20,353 nucleotides of DNA, taken from UBA961 sp049317525 (lineage in GTDB: Bacteria > Bacteroidota > Ignavibacteria > Kapaibacteriales > UBA961). The stretch is taken from assembly GCA_049317525.1 (NCBI GenBank), contig JBMOIC010000034.1, positions 1 to 20,353 on the forward strand, written 5' to 3'. This document shows, in pieces, positions 1 to 7,971 of the stretch. The position numbers were made by a program, and so were the translations under genes. The notes under the pieces were generated by a model. That model worked only from the letters and a program-made list of their open reading frames with translations. It made no database searches and was not told where the DNA came from. Numbering within the stretch: position 1 is the stretch's first letter; each line of letters begins with the position of its first letter.

Positions 1-1
1 T

Positions 2-520
2 TTTGATATTTCTCGTCCTTTCGCTACGATTTTAAATGATTATTCTACCCAGCTTACTAATCTGTTTGCTATTACTTATCGTTCAGACAAAACGACGATT
101 CCAGATTCATTAACAGTAGGAATTGTTGATCAGAAGAAAAGAGAGATTGTTAAAAGAACAATATCTATTGTGGAATTAGGTAGAAAACTGATTATTGAAA
201 ATTTATTATTTCCTACAAATAGTGCTGTGCTTCCCGATTCAGTTTTTGAATTGGAAATATTAAGAGAATTCATGTCAAATAAAACAAATTTTAGCGTCAG
301 AATTGAAGGACATACTGATTCTAAAGGTAATAAACTTGCAAATAGACGCTTATCATTAAAAAGAGCTGAATCTGTTAGACAATACCTCATTAAAAAAGGA
401 ATTGCTCCAACAAGAATAGTCGCAGCCGGTTATGGTGATACCAAGCCAATAGCAAGTAATCAAAGCGATTTTGGTAGAAGATTCAATAGGCGAACGGAAG
501 TTGTGATTATATCTAAATGA
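2..520 (+). CDS. OmpA-family C-terminal domain protein, 5' end outside the window
   Basis: The reading frame is open from base 2, so this is the 3' part of a larger gene; the internal GTG near 170 is not the real start. The last ~115 residues form an OmpA-like peptidoglycan-binding domain. Visible landmarks are LLFPTNSAVLPDS, the IEGHTDSKGN motif, RRLSLKRAESVRQYLIKKGI, RIVAAGYGDTKPIASN and the terminal NRRTEVVI. The Asp of GHTD and the Arg of NRRTEV normally bind meso-diaminopimelate in the cell wall. The preceding ~55 residues (NDYSTQLTNLFAITYRSDK, then DSLTVGIV) resemble the end of a von Willebrand A-like domain, so the full protein may be a VWA-OmpA surface protein; that part is inference. 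It probably anchors an outer-membrane or periplasmic assembly to peptidoglycan. A hairpin terminator follows directly. The OmpA call is firm; the upstream architecture cannot be seen. Confidence 0.9.
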   Translation, partial: FDISRPFATILNDYSTQLTNLFAITYRSDKTTIPDSLTVGIVDQKKREIVKRTISIVELGRKLIIENLLFPTNSAVLPDSVFELEILREFMSNKTNFSVRIEGHTDSKGNKLANRRLSLKRAESVRQYLIKKGIAPTRIVAAGYGDTKPIASNQSDFGRRFNRRTEVVIISK

Positions 521-526
521 TTAATG

Positions 527-554
527 AATCCCGAAATTATTTTTGGGATTTTTT
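527..554 (+). terminator. Rho-independent terminator after the OmpA-domain gene
   Basis: An inverted repeat with arms AATCCCGAAA (527-536) and TTTTGGGATT (541-550), one mismatch and a short loop, runs into a T tract through 554. It starts six bases after the TGA stop. The T tract is only on the plus-strand exit side, so it should terminate the OmpA gene. It also contains the stop codon of the converging minus-strand gene (537-539). Confidence 0.75.
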
Positions 555-1382
555 ATTATATGGCATCATTTGTTTTTTACTTTGTATCGATTCAGAAAAA
601 TCTCTGTCTATTTTGTCAGAAACCTCAATAGACATAATTTCTATTTCTTTTTTATTGATTGCCGTAAAAGCAGCAATATCGTCTGGAGCATATTTCATTA
701 TTACATTTAATATATAGTCTTTATTCTGTTCCTCTGATTCTTCAGAGTTTAGATGACAAAAAGAAAATAATTGATCTGAAACTCTTATTATCTTTTTAGC
801 GAAATCACATGAAAACTCTTTTTTTCTAGATACAAAATAAGCTTTAGCATTTGCTTGTAATACCTTTAATAATGTGTGTTTTCTGAATGCTCTTTTAGGA
901 CGATGTGCTCCAGAAATAGTACCATCCCATAATCCAAACCAGCCTATATGTCCTATTGATTTTGTTCTAAAAGCAATATGTTCTTTCAGTTTTGACAAGT
1001 TAAATTCTTGATTATCGATGCATATCAAGCTTGAATCAAATAACTTCTCATTTTTAGTATATAATGCATGCGGAAACATTAATAATGTTTTTAATAATAA
1101 AGCATGATAAGCATTCATAAAACATGTTAATTTTTCAATGTTATCTTTGATCGAATGTATATCTGCATTGTGAATATCCCTTATATACTCAAATAAAAGA
1201 TTAGTATCTATACAAGAATTATGTAATTTTCTATCAGAAGAACAAGATTGAAGGATGATATCTAGCTTTTCGTGACTATATAATTCTTTTATTGATGGAA
1301 CTGCTTTACCTTTATTTTTCTCTGCTGAAACATGAAGGTTTAGCAGTAGAAACAAGGTATAATACATAACAATTCTGTACAT
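537..1382 (-). CDS. Exported DUF547-like protein, divergent
   Basis: The 281-residue protein begins with a hydrophobic signal-peptide-like segment (MYRIVMYYTLFLLLNLHVSA), so export is likely. The middle resembles DUF547: LFEYIRDI, then a CFMNAYHALLLKTLLMFP stretch matching that family's FWINxYNALTL region, then FNLSKLKEHI, RAFRKHTLLKVLQANAKAYF and IIRVSDQLFSF, ending ILNVIMKYAP. The conserved Cys/Ser-rich CxSxxCP segment of DUF547 is not seen; a GLWDGTISGAHRPKR segment sits there instead. The tail after ~residue 240 is Lys/Ser/Glu-rich. DUF547 has no established biochemical role. An in-frame ATG five codons downstream is an alternative start. The start lies only 14 bp from panC on the opposite strand. 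Family assignment is moderate; the reading frame is convincing. Confidence 0.65.
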   Translation of the reverse strand: MYRIVMYYTLFLLLNLHVSAEKNKGKAVPSIKELYSHEKLDIILQSCSSDRKLHNSCIDTNLLFEYIRDIHNADIHSIKDNIEKLTCFMNAYHALLLKTLLMFPHALYTKNEKLFDSSLICIDNQEFNLSKLKEHIAFRTKSIGHIGWFGLWDGTISGAHRPKRAFRKHTLLKVLQANAKAYFVSRKKEFSCDFAKKIIRVSDQLFSFCHLNSEESEEQNKDYILNVIMKYAPDDIAAFTAINKKEIEIMSIEVSDKIDRDFSESIQSKKQMMPYNKKSQK

Positions 1383-1396
1383 AAGTTAATCCCCAG

Positions 1397-2248
1397 ATGT
1401 CAATTATCATTATTAAAACTGTTAAAGAAATGCATGCCTTAAGTGATTCACTTAGAATGCAAGGAAAAACCATTGGATTTGTTCCAACAATGGGCTTCTT
1501 GCATGAAGGCCATGCGGCACTTATACAAAAAGCTGCATCAGAAAATGATATAGTGATAGTAAGTGTATTTGTGAACCCTTTGCAATTTTCTGCGACTGAA
1601 GACTATGGAATATACCCTAAAAATTTTGAAGGCGATTGCGCTATCATAGAGCAATCACATGGCAATATATTGTTTTATCCAACAAAAGACGAGATGTATC
1701 CTGCCAACTTTAGTACTTCAATTTCTATTGGAAATATCACTAATACCTTTGAAGGTTTTTTTAGGCCTGGACATTTTGAAGGTGTGGCAACAGTTGTAGC
1801 TAAGTTATTATTGTCAACAAAACCACATCATGCATATTTTGGACAAAAAGATTATCAGCAAACATTGGTAATACAAAGACTTATTCAAGATCTTCATATA
1901 GATTGTACAATGCAAATTGTGCCAACGGTAAGAGAAGATGATGGCTTGGCAAAAAGCTCGCGAAATGTATATCTTCAAAAAGAGGAAAGGGAACAATCTA
2001 CAATTATCTATAAAGCATTAATGAACGCAAAAAATGCATATCAGCAAGGCGAGAGAAATAGACTCATGTTAAATACATATATGCATGAAACTTTGTCTGC
2101 ATTGCCGCAATTTGATATACAATATGCCTCATGTGCTGAAGCTGAAACATTACATGAGCCGGATATATTTGAAGAAAAAAGTAAAGTAGTGTTTTTGATT
2201 GCAGGTTATTTGGGTAAGACAAGATTGATTGATAATATGATGTCTTGA
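1397..2248 (+). CDS. panC: Pantothenate synthetase (pantoate--beta-alanine ligase)
   Basis: This cytoplasmic enzyme condenses pantoate and beta-alanine with ATP hydrolysis to AMP, the last step of pantothenate (vitamin B5) synthesis for CoA. The 283-residue length is normal. Signatures in order: VPTMGFLHEGHAAL (29-42) with the HxGH nucleotide-binding motif (HEGH, 36-39); VSVFVNPLQF (55-64); FRPGHFEGVATVVAKL (122-137); YFGQKDYQQ (147-155), which contacts pantoate and ATP; and REDDGLAKSSRNVYL (179-193), whose KSSRN is the KMSKS equivalent. The start is supported by the family's usual N-terminus (KTVKEMHALSDSLR). No clear Shine-Dalgarno site precedes it. No panB or panD is visible nearby, so the gene stands alone, divergent from the DUF547-like gene. 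Confidence 0.97.
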   Translation: MSIIIIKTVKEMHALSDSLRMQGKTIGFVPTMGFLHEGHAALIQKAASENDIVIVSVFVNPLQFSATEDYGIYPKNFEGDCAIIEQSHGNILFYPTKDEMYPANFSTSISIGNITNTFEGFFRPGHFEGVATVVAKLLLSTKPHHAYFGQKDYQQTLVIQRLIQDLHIDCTMQIVPTVREDDGLAKSSRNVYLQKEEREQSTIIYKALMNAKNAYQQGERNRLMLNTYMHETLSALPQFDIQYASCAEAETLHEPDIFEEKSKVVFLIAGYLGKTRLIDNMMS

Positions 2249-2313
2249 AACGTAGTTTTTTAGAACTTTATGCATTGTCAAGCAATTAAAACAAAAAAAC
2301 ATTTCCACATAGT

Positions 2314-2354
2314 GTAAAATAAATAATCAATATCAATAGAAAAATGTATTTTAC
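2314..2354. promoter_or_regulatory. Inverted repeat in the panC to surface-protein gap
   Basis: GTAAAATA (2314-2321) is matched exactly by TATTTTAC (2347-2354), separated by 25 bases, ~60 bp before the start of the large surface protein. The repeat is not followed by a T tract, so a terminator is unlikely. It could be an operator or a weak RNA hairpin. The remainder of 2249-2414 is AT-rich with no gene or convincing promoter that I can recognise. Confidence 0.25.
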
Positions 2355-2414
2355 GCGCTATTAATTATATAAAAAACCAAGCATTTTAAGATACTTCCCC
2401 GGAGAAATGTAAGG

Positions 2415-5400
2415 ATGAAGAAATTTCTACACCTTTTCTTGCTTTCAATTTGTTTCTTGTTGATAGACAATTCAACAGTATTTTCTCAAAGCCCTGTCAA
2501 GCTTTTCCCTGATATTGCTAAGAAATTCCCAGCACCAGAAGCAGTGCTAAACAATTCTGCTCAAGGCAAAGATTTTTGGTTTGTATTTCCTATGAATGAC
2601 AATCCAAATGCTCCTTTGAATGCATTAGAAGTATATGTTACTGGTAGCTCTAATACTGTTGTAAATTTAGAAGTACCAGGGGCAGGATTTAGCAGAAAAA
2701 AAGCTTTGCGAGCCTTAGATGTAGTTACATTTAGCACCAGAGATGGTTCAATATCACCATCTTGGGAAGTAAATTCAAATGAAATTCCAGATGATATAGC
2801 AATACATGTATTTGCTGATGCACCTGTTTCTGTTTATGTGTTAAGTGCAAAGCCAGTTACTTCAGAAGGATATTTGGCTTTACCAACTAGTGTGTGGGGT
2901 ACAGAATATATCCATTGTAGTTATTATGACTTCTTAGAATTTGGAAAATGGGCAACAGGAATGTGTATCATAGCATCTGAAGATGATACTGAAGTGTCTG
3001 TCTATTTACGAGGAAAAGGTGGTGCAATAGCTAAAACCTCTAAAGGTACTAAGCTTGGATCTACAATTAAAGTACAATTAATGAAAGGCCAAGTATATAA
3101 TATTAAAGGGGATGCAACCACTCGTGGTGTATTTGATATGAGTGGATCTAAAATAGTGGCTAATAAACCTGTTGGTCTCATTTCATATCATCAACGATGT
3201 ATGATTCCGGCTAATAATACAAGCGGTCGAGATCATATTTCAGAAATGCTTCCACCTGTTCAAGCGTGGGGTAAAAAATATGCCACAGTAGAGTATACCA
3301 GAGATAATAAAGGTGACTTTTTTAGGATTATTGCCTCCCAAAATAATACTCGTTGGAAAATGAAATATTATGATAAAGTGACAGGAAAAATATTAGGAAA
3401 TCGCGAAGGTAATCTTCAGGCTGGGGAATTTTATGAAGAAATAAATCAATGGGGTGGTTTAGGTGCTGTAGAATCAATTAGAGGTGTATCGGTTTGGGAA
3501 GCTGATAAACCGGTATTGGTAATGCAATATTCTTATTCTGCCAATTGGGATAAAGGAACTCAATTTGATCCATTTTATATTGTAGTTACTCCGCAAGAGC
3601 AATATATCCAGGCTACTGTATTTCAAACACCTTCAAATTCAGCTTTTGCTACTAATTGGTTTAATGTTGTTGCAGTGGGTGATTCTAATGATGCAGCTGG
3701 TGAAAAGTTGAAGTCAATTGTATTAGATGGAAAACCAATTTGGATTACAAAACCAACTTTATTGTCTAATAGAATACCTGGAACAAATTTATACTGGCAA
3801 AATTTAAAGGTAGCGCCAGGCCCTCATAGAATAACAAGTAATACTGTTTTTGGTGGTTATATTTACGGTTTTAGTGATTTTGATTCTTATGGTTGGCCTG
3901 CAGCAATGGCACTCAAGAAATTAGATCAAATTGATACGCTGCCTCCTGTATTAACAAAAACTGAAGAATGCGGAGATTTTACTTATACTGCAACTGAACT
4001 CAGGAATTTTGGTCCACCACCAGATACAGCACAAATTGATCAGGGAATTGCAACAATAGAAATGATTGATTCTATTAGTGTTAATTATAAACTTGAATTA
4101 TTAACTGCAGATAAAATAGTAGTAGACCCCAAAGTAACTACATTCGATTTTAAATTTTCTGTTATTGATAAAACAAAAGATGCATTTGCAATCTTTGTTG
4201 TTTTGGACAGAGCAGGTAATTATGTTATTGATAGCATTAGATATACAGTTAATAAATTGTCTCTAAAACCTAATCCAGTAAATTTTGGAAAAGTAAGAGT
4301 TAACACTTCTCAGCAAAAAACAGTAAAAATTAAAAATGAAAGTTTAGTTATTCTAGAATTAAAAGAGATTAAACTTCAATTAGGCAAGAATTTTAAGATA
4401 ATCAGTGCAGATACTTCAAGCTTAAAGCCAGGTGAAGAAAGAGATATTGTTTTAGAGTTTACTCCAGATAGAGAAAGCAGGGATGATAAAGATATTCTTG
4501 TTGATTCTTTGATGGCTAAAACACAATGCGCTGTTTTTGCTTGGCAAGTACAAGGTTTAGGAGTTAGACCATGTATAGAAGTAGAAGAAGGTTGGGATGC
4601 AGGTAAAATTGCAATAGGAAATACTGTCTGTAAAGATCAACAATCACCTGGATTAAGAGTATTTAATCGTGGTTCTGATACATTAACAGTTACTGGCATT
4701 TTAGGCGTGAAACCACCATTTAGTGTGTCTAGTCCAACCAATCCAGCATTTCCATTTAAAATTGCACCAAAACAAGCTGTCTATTTTAACTCAATATGTT
4801 ATAAAGCAGAAAATACAAAGTCAGATTCGATAATTGTTCAATTTGAATCTGATAGTGATGGTAAAGATTGTTCTCCTAATTCATTATGGATCGGAACCGG
4901 CATTCAGCCAGGATTAACAGTTACCGACCAAGATTGGGGGAATCGTAGAGTTAAGACTTTACAGAGAAAAGAAGTATATGTTACAAATTCAGGTTCAGCA
5001 CCTGCAAATGTTACTGCTGTAGAACTCCAAAAACCTCAAGATGCAAACTTTAGAATTATCGATGTACAGCCTGCTGTAAGTACAAGCGCGCCATTTATTC
5101 TTAGAAATGATGGCTCTAAAATTACAGTGACAGTAGAATATGAACCTGTATCAGAAGGCAAACATCAAACTACTGTTATTGCATCTGCAGATAATGCTGG
5201 ATCTGCCAGTGGTATTGTAAAAGGATTTGGAATATTACCAAAAATTCAGGTAACAGGATATGAATTTACACCAGCAGTATTAGTAGGTAGCTATGCAGCA
5301 ACAGATGGCGAGTTGATTATTGCTAATACAAGTACAACTGCTCCTTTATTTATCGAAAGCATTGATTTTAGTGTCGCTGGGCCAAATGCTGCCGATTTTG

Positions 5401-6644
5401 AATGGAAAAATCCAAGTCAATTACCTAAGAATATATCTATTTTGATTGCCCAAGATTTAAGAATTCCTGTCCGTTTTAAACCAACAGCAGTTGGAAAAAG
5501 AATAGTTGGAGTAGATGTAAAATCAGATGCAGCTCCAGGGCCAGATGAAAATCCACGAATCATTACAAATGCAGATATTATTGGAACAGGTATAGAAACC
5601 AGATTCCCAGATATCAAAACAACTCCAATTGATTATGGTTCTGTGATACTATGCGATAGCCCAACTGGTACTGCCACAATTTCAAATCCAGGAACAGATA
5701 CGCTCTTTATTGGTTCATTAGAATTAAATGGAGGAGATCAAGGAAGTTTTGCATTTACAGCACCAAATTATCCTTTGGCAATTCCTCCAGGCGGTTCATA
5801 TACAGTAACAGTTACTTTTTCTCCAATAGACAATAAAGATTATGCTGCAATTATTCTTGTTACTCCGTTAAATCTTAAAGATGCAAATGGTAATCCAAAA
5901 ACTGCTGTTATAGATCTAAAGGGCAAAGGATTTTCTGTGCCTGTAGAGTTTAGCATCGATCCACCAAGTACAAAAATTAAAGCAGGAAATACTATTCGCT
6001 ATACAATTAAAGGTACATGTTCTGATTGGACAAAGGCAGATCTAAAATCATTATCTGTTGATATGTTGTTTAAAGAAGATATGTTAAAGTATAAATCTGG
6101 ATCTTTACAAATAGAATCAGGTTTAAGTGGTTGGACATTCAATGCTATAGAATCATCCAAAGGCATGACATTTAATGGAATAGGTACTAAAGCAGCAAAT
6201 GGATCTGCTTTATTTAGTGCAGAGTTTTTAGTGCTTTTAAGTGATAGTACCGGATTTGGTATCGACTTAAAAGGAAATACATTAGATCGTTCAGCATGTG
6301 TTCCAGTAACCACAAAGCCAGCATCTGTAACATTAGATGGATGCTTTATTAATGGAAGACTAATTTCATTCTCTGGATCTGGTTTTGCTCTAAAAGAAAT
6401 CTCACCAAATCCTATAGAGTCAGGTGAAATTGCTATTCAATATTCTATTGGTTTCTCTGTAAAAACAACAATTGAAATCTATAATACGCTTGGCGAAAAA
6501 ATTGCAATACCAGTAGAGCAATTACTAGATGCTGGAGATTATAGATTATCAGTTCCAATGAATGTATTGCCAAATGGTAATTATTTCTGCAGAATTCATG
6601 CAGGACCATTCATCGAAGTAAAAGGCTTTACCATCAATAGATAA
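2415..6644 (+). CDS. Large T9SS-secreted surface protein: IgGFc-binding-like N-terminus, ASH-like repeats, cohesin-like module
   Basis: A 1409-residue secreted protein. Residues 1-25 are a signal peptide (MKKFLHLFLLSICFLLIDNS, ending near VFSQ). Residues ~50-505 resemble the IgGFc-binding N-terminal domain: GKDFWFVFPMNDN, VYVLSAKPVTSEGYLALP, ISYHQRCMIPANN, SEMLPPVQAWGKKY. Residues ~615-1170 are repeated ~100-residue beta-sandwich units of the choice-of-anchor D / ASH type, with patterns such as NPVNFGKVRVNTSQQKTVKI, IVLEFTPDRE, YVTNSGSAPANV and VTVTFSPIDNK. Residues ~1175-1310 look cohesin-like (FSIDPPSTKIKAGNTIRYTI). The last ~80 residues are a T9SS type A sorting domain (ISPNPIESGEIAIQYSI, IEIYNTLGEK, LPNGNYFCRI). 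It is therefore expected to cross the outer membrane through the type IX system and be surface-anchored or released. GG AAGG just before ATG 2415 serves as a weak ribosome site. Ligand unknown. Confidence 0.9.
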   Translation: MKKFLHLFLLSICFLLIDNSTVFSQSPVKLFPDIAKKFPAPEAVLNNSAQGKDFWFVFPMNDNPNAPLNALEVYVTGSSNTVVNLEVPGAGFSRKKALRALDVVTFSTRDGSISPSWEVNSNEIPDDIAIHVFADAPVSVYVLSAKPVTSEGYLALPTSVWGTEYIHCSYYDFLEFGKWATGMCIIASEDDTEVSVYLRGKGGAIAKTSKGTKLGSTIKVQLMKGQVYNIKGDATTRGVFDMSGSKIVANKPVGLISYHQRCMIPANNTSGRDHISEMLPPVQAWGKKYATVEYTRDNKGDFFRIIASQNNTRWKMKYYDKVTGKILGNREGNLQAGEFYEEINQWGGLGAVESIRGVSVWEADKPVLVMQYSYSANWDKGTQFDPFYIVVTPQEQYIQATVFQTPSNSAFATNWFNVVAVGDSNDAAGEKLKSIVLDGKPIWITKPTLLSNRIPGTNLYWQNLKVAPGPHRITSNTVFGGYIYGFSDFDSYGWPAAMALKKLDQIDTLPPVLTKTEECGDFTYTATELRNFGPPPDTAQIDQGIATIEMIDSISVNYKLELLTADKIVVDPKVTTFDFKFSVIDKTKDAFAIFVVLDRAGNYVIDSIRYTVNKLSLKPNPVNFGKVRVNTSQQKTVKIKNESLVILELKEIKLQLGKNFKIISADTSSLKPGEERDIVLEFTPDRESRDDKDILVDSLMAKTQCAVFAWQVQGLGVRPCIEVEEGWDAGKIAIGNTVCKDQQSPGLRVFNRGSDTLTVTGILGVKPPFSVSSPTNPAFPFKIAPKQAVYFNSICYKAENTKSDSIIVQFESDSDGKDCSPNSLWIGTGIQPGLTVTDQDWGNRRVKTLQRKEVYVTNSGSAPANVTAVELQKPQDANFRIIDVQPAVSTSAPFILRNDGSKITVTVEYEPVSEGKHQTTVIASADNAGSASGIVKGFGILPKIQVTGYEFTPAVLVGSYAATDGELIIANTSTTAPLFIESIDFSVAGPNAADFEWKNPSQLPKNISILIAQDLRIPVRFKPTAVGKRIVGVDVKSDAAPGPDENPRIITNADIIGTGIETRFPDIKTTPIDYGSVILCDSPTGTATISNPGTDTLFIGSLELNGGDQGSFAFTAPNYPLAIPPGGSYTVTVTFSPIDNKDYAAIILVTPLNLKDANGNPKTAVIDLKGKGFSVPVEFSIDPPSTKIKAGNTIRYTIKGTCSDWTKADLKSLSVDMLFKEDMLKYKSGSLQIESGLSGWTFNAIESSKGMTFNGIGTKAANGSALFSAEFLVLLSDSTGFGIDLKGNTLDRSACVPVTTKPASVTLDGCFINGRLISFSGSGFALKEISPNPIESGEIAIQYSIGFSVKTTIEIYNTLGEKIAIPVEQLLDAGDYRLSVPMNVLPNGNYFCRIHAGPFIEVKGFTINR

Positions 6645-6676
6645 AAAAGTCGAAATCATACACTCATACTAGAAAT

Positions 6677-6728
6677 AATCCGCAAGAATGTCTATGGTAT
6701 TTATCATAAACAAGATTGCGGATTTTTT
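6677..6728 (+). terminator. Rho-independent terminator after the surface protein gene
   Basis: AATCCGCAA (6677-6685) pairs exactly with TTGCGGATT (6716-6724), followed by a T run to 6728. The loop is long (30 bases), but the 9-bp stem and T tail are typical. It separates the surface protein gene from the purK cluster. Confidence 0.75.
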
Positions 6729-6744
6729 CTTAAGAAGAATCATG

Positions 6745-6752
6745 TAACTTTG
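6745..6752 (+). promoter_or_regulatory. Bacteroidota-type -7 promoter element upstream of purK
   Basis: TAACTTTG matches the Bacteroidota -7 consensus TAnnTTTG exactly and lies 28 bp before the purK ATG, a plausible 5' leader length. No clean TTTG -33 box is found; the expected position falls in the T tract of the preceding terminator. It would drive purK-cca-MEMO as one unit. Confidence 0.5.
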
Positions 6753-6780
6753 TAATAGATATACTAATAAAAGAGAATCG

Positions 6781-7950
6781 ATGCTGCCCTCTATCTATAC
6801 ACAATATGAACAAAAGCCATTAACCGTTGGTATTTTAGGTGGTGGACAATTAGCCAAAATGATGAGCTGGGAAATTTGGAAATTAGGCTTAAGAACAGCA
6901 ATCATAGAGCATGGATCTGATTCTCCTGCCGGAATGATGACACATCTAGAATTTCCACATGGTTGGAATAATCCCGAAGAAGTGAAGGCCTTTTATCAAT
7001 CTGCTGATATTATTACCCTAGAAAATGAATTTATAGATCCTCTCATTCTTCATTCTATCGCTGAACATAGACCTGTTTTTCCATTGCCTCAAACAATAGA
7101 ATTAATCCAAGATAAATGGATTCAAAAATCTACTTTTGCCAAAGCTGGATTGCCAATTACAAAATGCGCAGCTTTGAATTCGATTGAAGATGCTTATGAA
7201 TTTGGTAAAGCATATGGATATCCATATATCATGAAAACAAGAACTTTAGGATATGATGGATATGGAAATGCTACTATAAGAAATGAATCAGATGCTAAAA
7301 TGGCATGGATGAAGTTTACAGATCCAGAAGCACCAAAAGAAATTATGGCAGAACAATTTGTTCATTTTACAAAAGAATTAGCTGTCATGGTAGCGCGCAA
7401 TAGAAGAGGAGAGACAGCGGTGTATCCTTGTGTAGAAACAATTCAAGAGAATCATATTTGTAGATATGTACTTGCACCAGCTAGAGTTTCTCAACAAGTA
7501 GCACAAAAGGCTAAAGATATTGCATTACAATGCGTAGAAGCAATTCATGGCATCGGTATTTTTGGAATAGAATTATTCTTTATCAACGATGAAGAAATTT
7601 TAGTGAATGAAATTGCTCCTAGACCTCATAATTCTGGACATTATACCATAGAAGCATGCTATACATCACAATTTGAAAATTGCATAAGAGCAGTACTCAA
7701 TTTGCCATTAGGCTCTCCAGAATTAAAAGTTCCTGCTGCGGTAATGGTAAATATGCTTGGTACAAAATCTGGCCCTGGAATTCCAGATAGTCCGGTAGAT
7801 ACACTTAAATTTCCACAAACTACAGTGCATTTATACGGGAAAAAGGAATGTCGAAAAGGCAGAAAAATGGGACATCTTACTACAATTGCAGATACCTTAG
7901 ATCTTGCAGCAGAACAAGCATATCAAGCCGCCAAAGCTTGGATTTGGTAA
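6781..7950 (+). CDS. purK: N5-carboxyaminoimidazole ribonucleotide synthase, PurK
   Basis: An ATP-grasp enzyme of de novo purine synthesis. It converts aminoimidazole ribonucleotide, bicarbonate and ATP to N5-CAIR, the substrate of PurE. Length (389 aa) is normal. The N-terminal Rossmann-like part has VGILGGGQLAKMM (16-28) and ADIITLENEF (75-84). The ATP-grasp core has QDKWIQKSTFAKAGLP (110-125) and MKTRTLGYDGYGN (151-163), with Lys152 expected to contact ATP. Metal-binding acidic residues lie in FGIELFF (Glu264) and VNEIAPRPHNSGHYTIEA (275-292), the PurK signature. The ~16-residue N-terminal lead is acceptable and the ATG fits the candidate promoter. purE is not in the window. It is the first gene of a tight three-gene cluster, with cca 21 bp downstream. 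Confidence 0.96.
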   Translation: MLPSIYTQYEQKPLTVGILGGGQLAKMMSWEIWKLGLRTAIIEHGSDSPAGMMTHLEFPHGWNNPEEVKAFYQSADIITLENEFIDPLILHSIAEHRPVFPLPQTIELIQDKWIQKSTFAKAGLPITKCAALNSIEDAYEFGKAYGYPYIMKTRTLGYDGYGNATIRNESDAKMAWMKFTDPEAPKEIMAEQFVHFTKELAVMVARNRRGETAVYPCVETIQENHICRYVLAPARVSQQVAQKAKDIALQCVEAIHGIGIFGIELFFINDEEILVNEIAPRPHNSGHYTIEACYTSQFENCIRAVLNLPLGSPELKVPAAVMVNMLGTKSGPGIPDSPVDTLKFPQTTVHLYGKKECRKGRKMGHLTTIADTLDLAAEQAYQAAKAWIW

Positions 7951-7971
7951 TTATAAGGATAATATTCACCA

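Noticed and set aside
170..520. Short OmpA protein starting at GTG 170
   Set aside because: The same frame is open back to base 2 with protein-like content, so the gene is truncated by the window edge.
517..717. Plus-strand 66-residue frame
   Set aside because: It is antisense to the 3' end of the DUF547-like gene and starts inside the terminator region.
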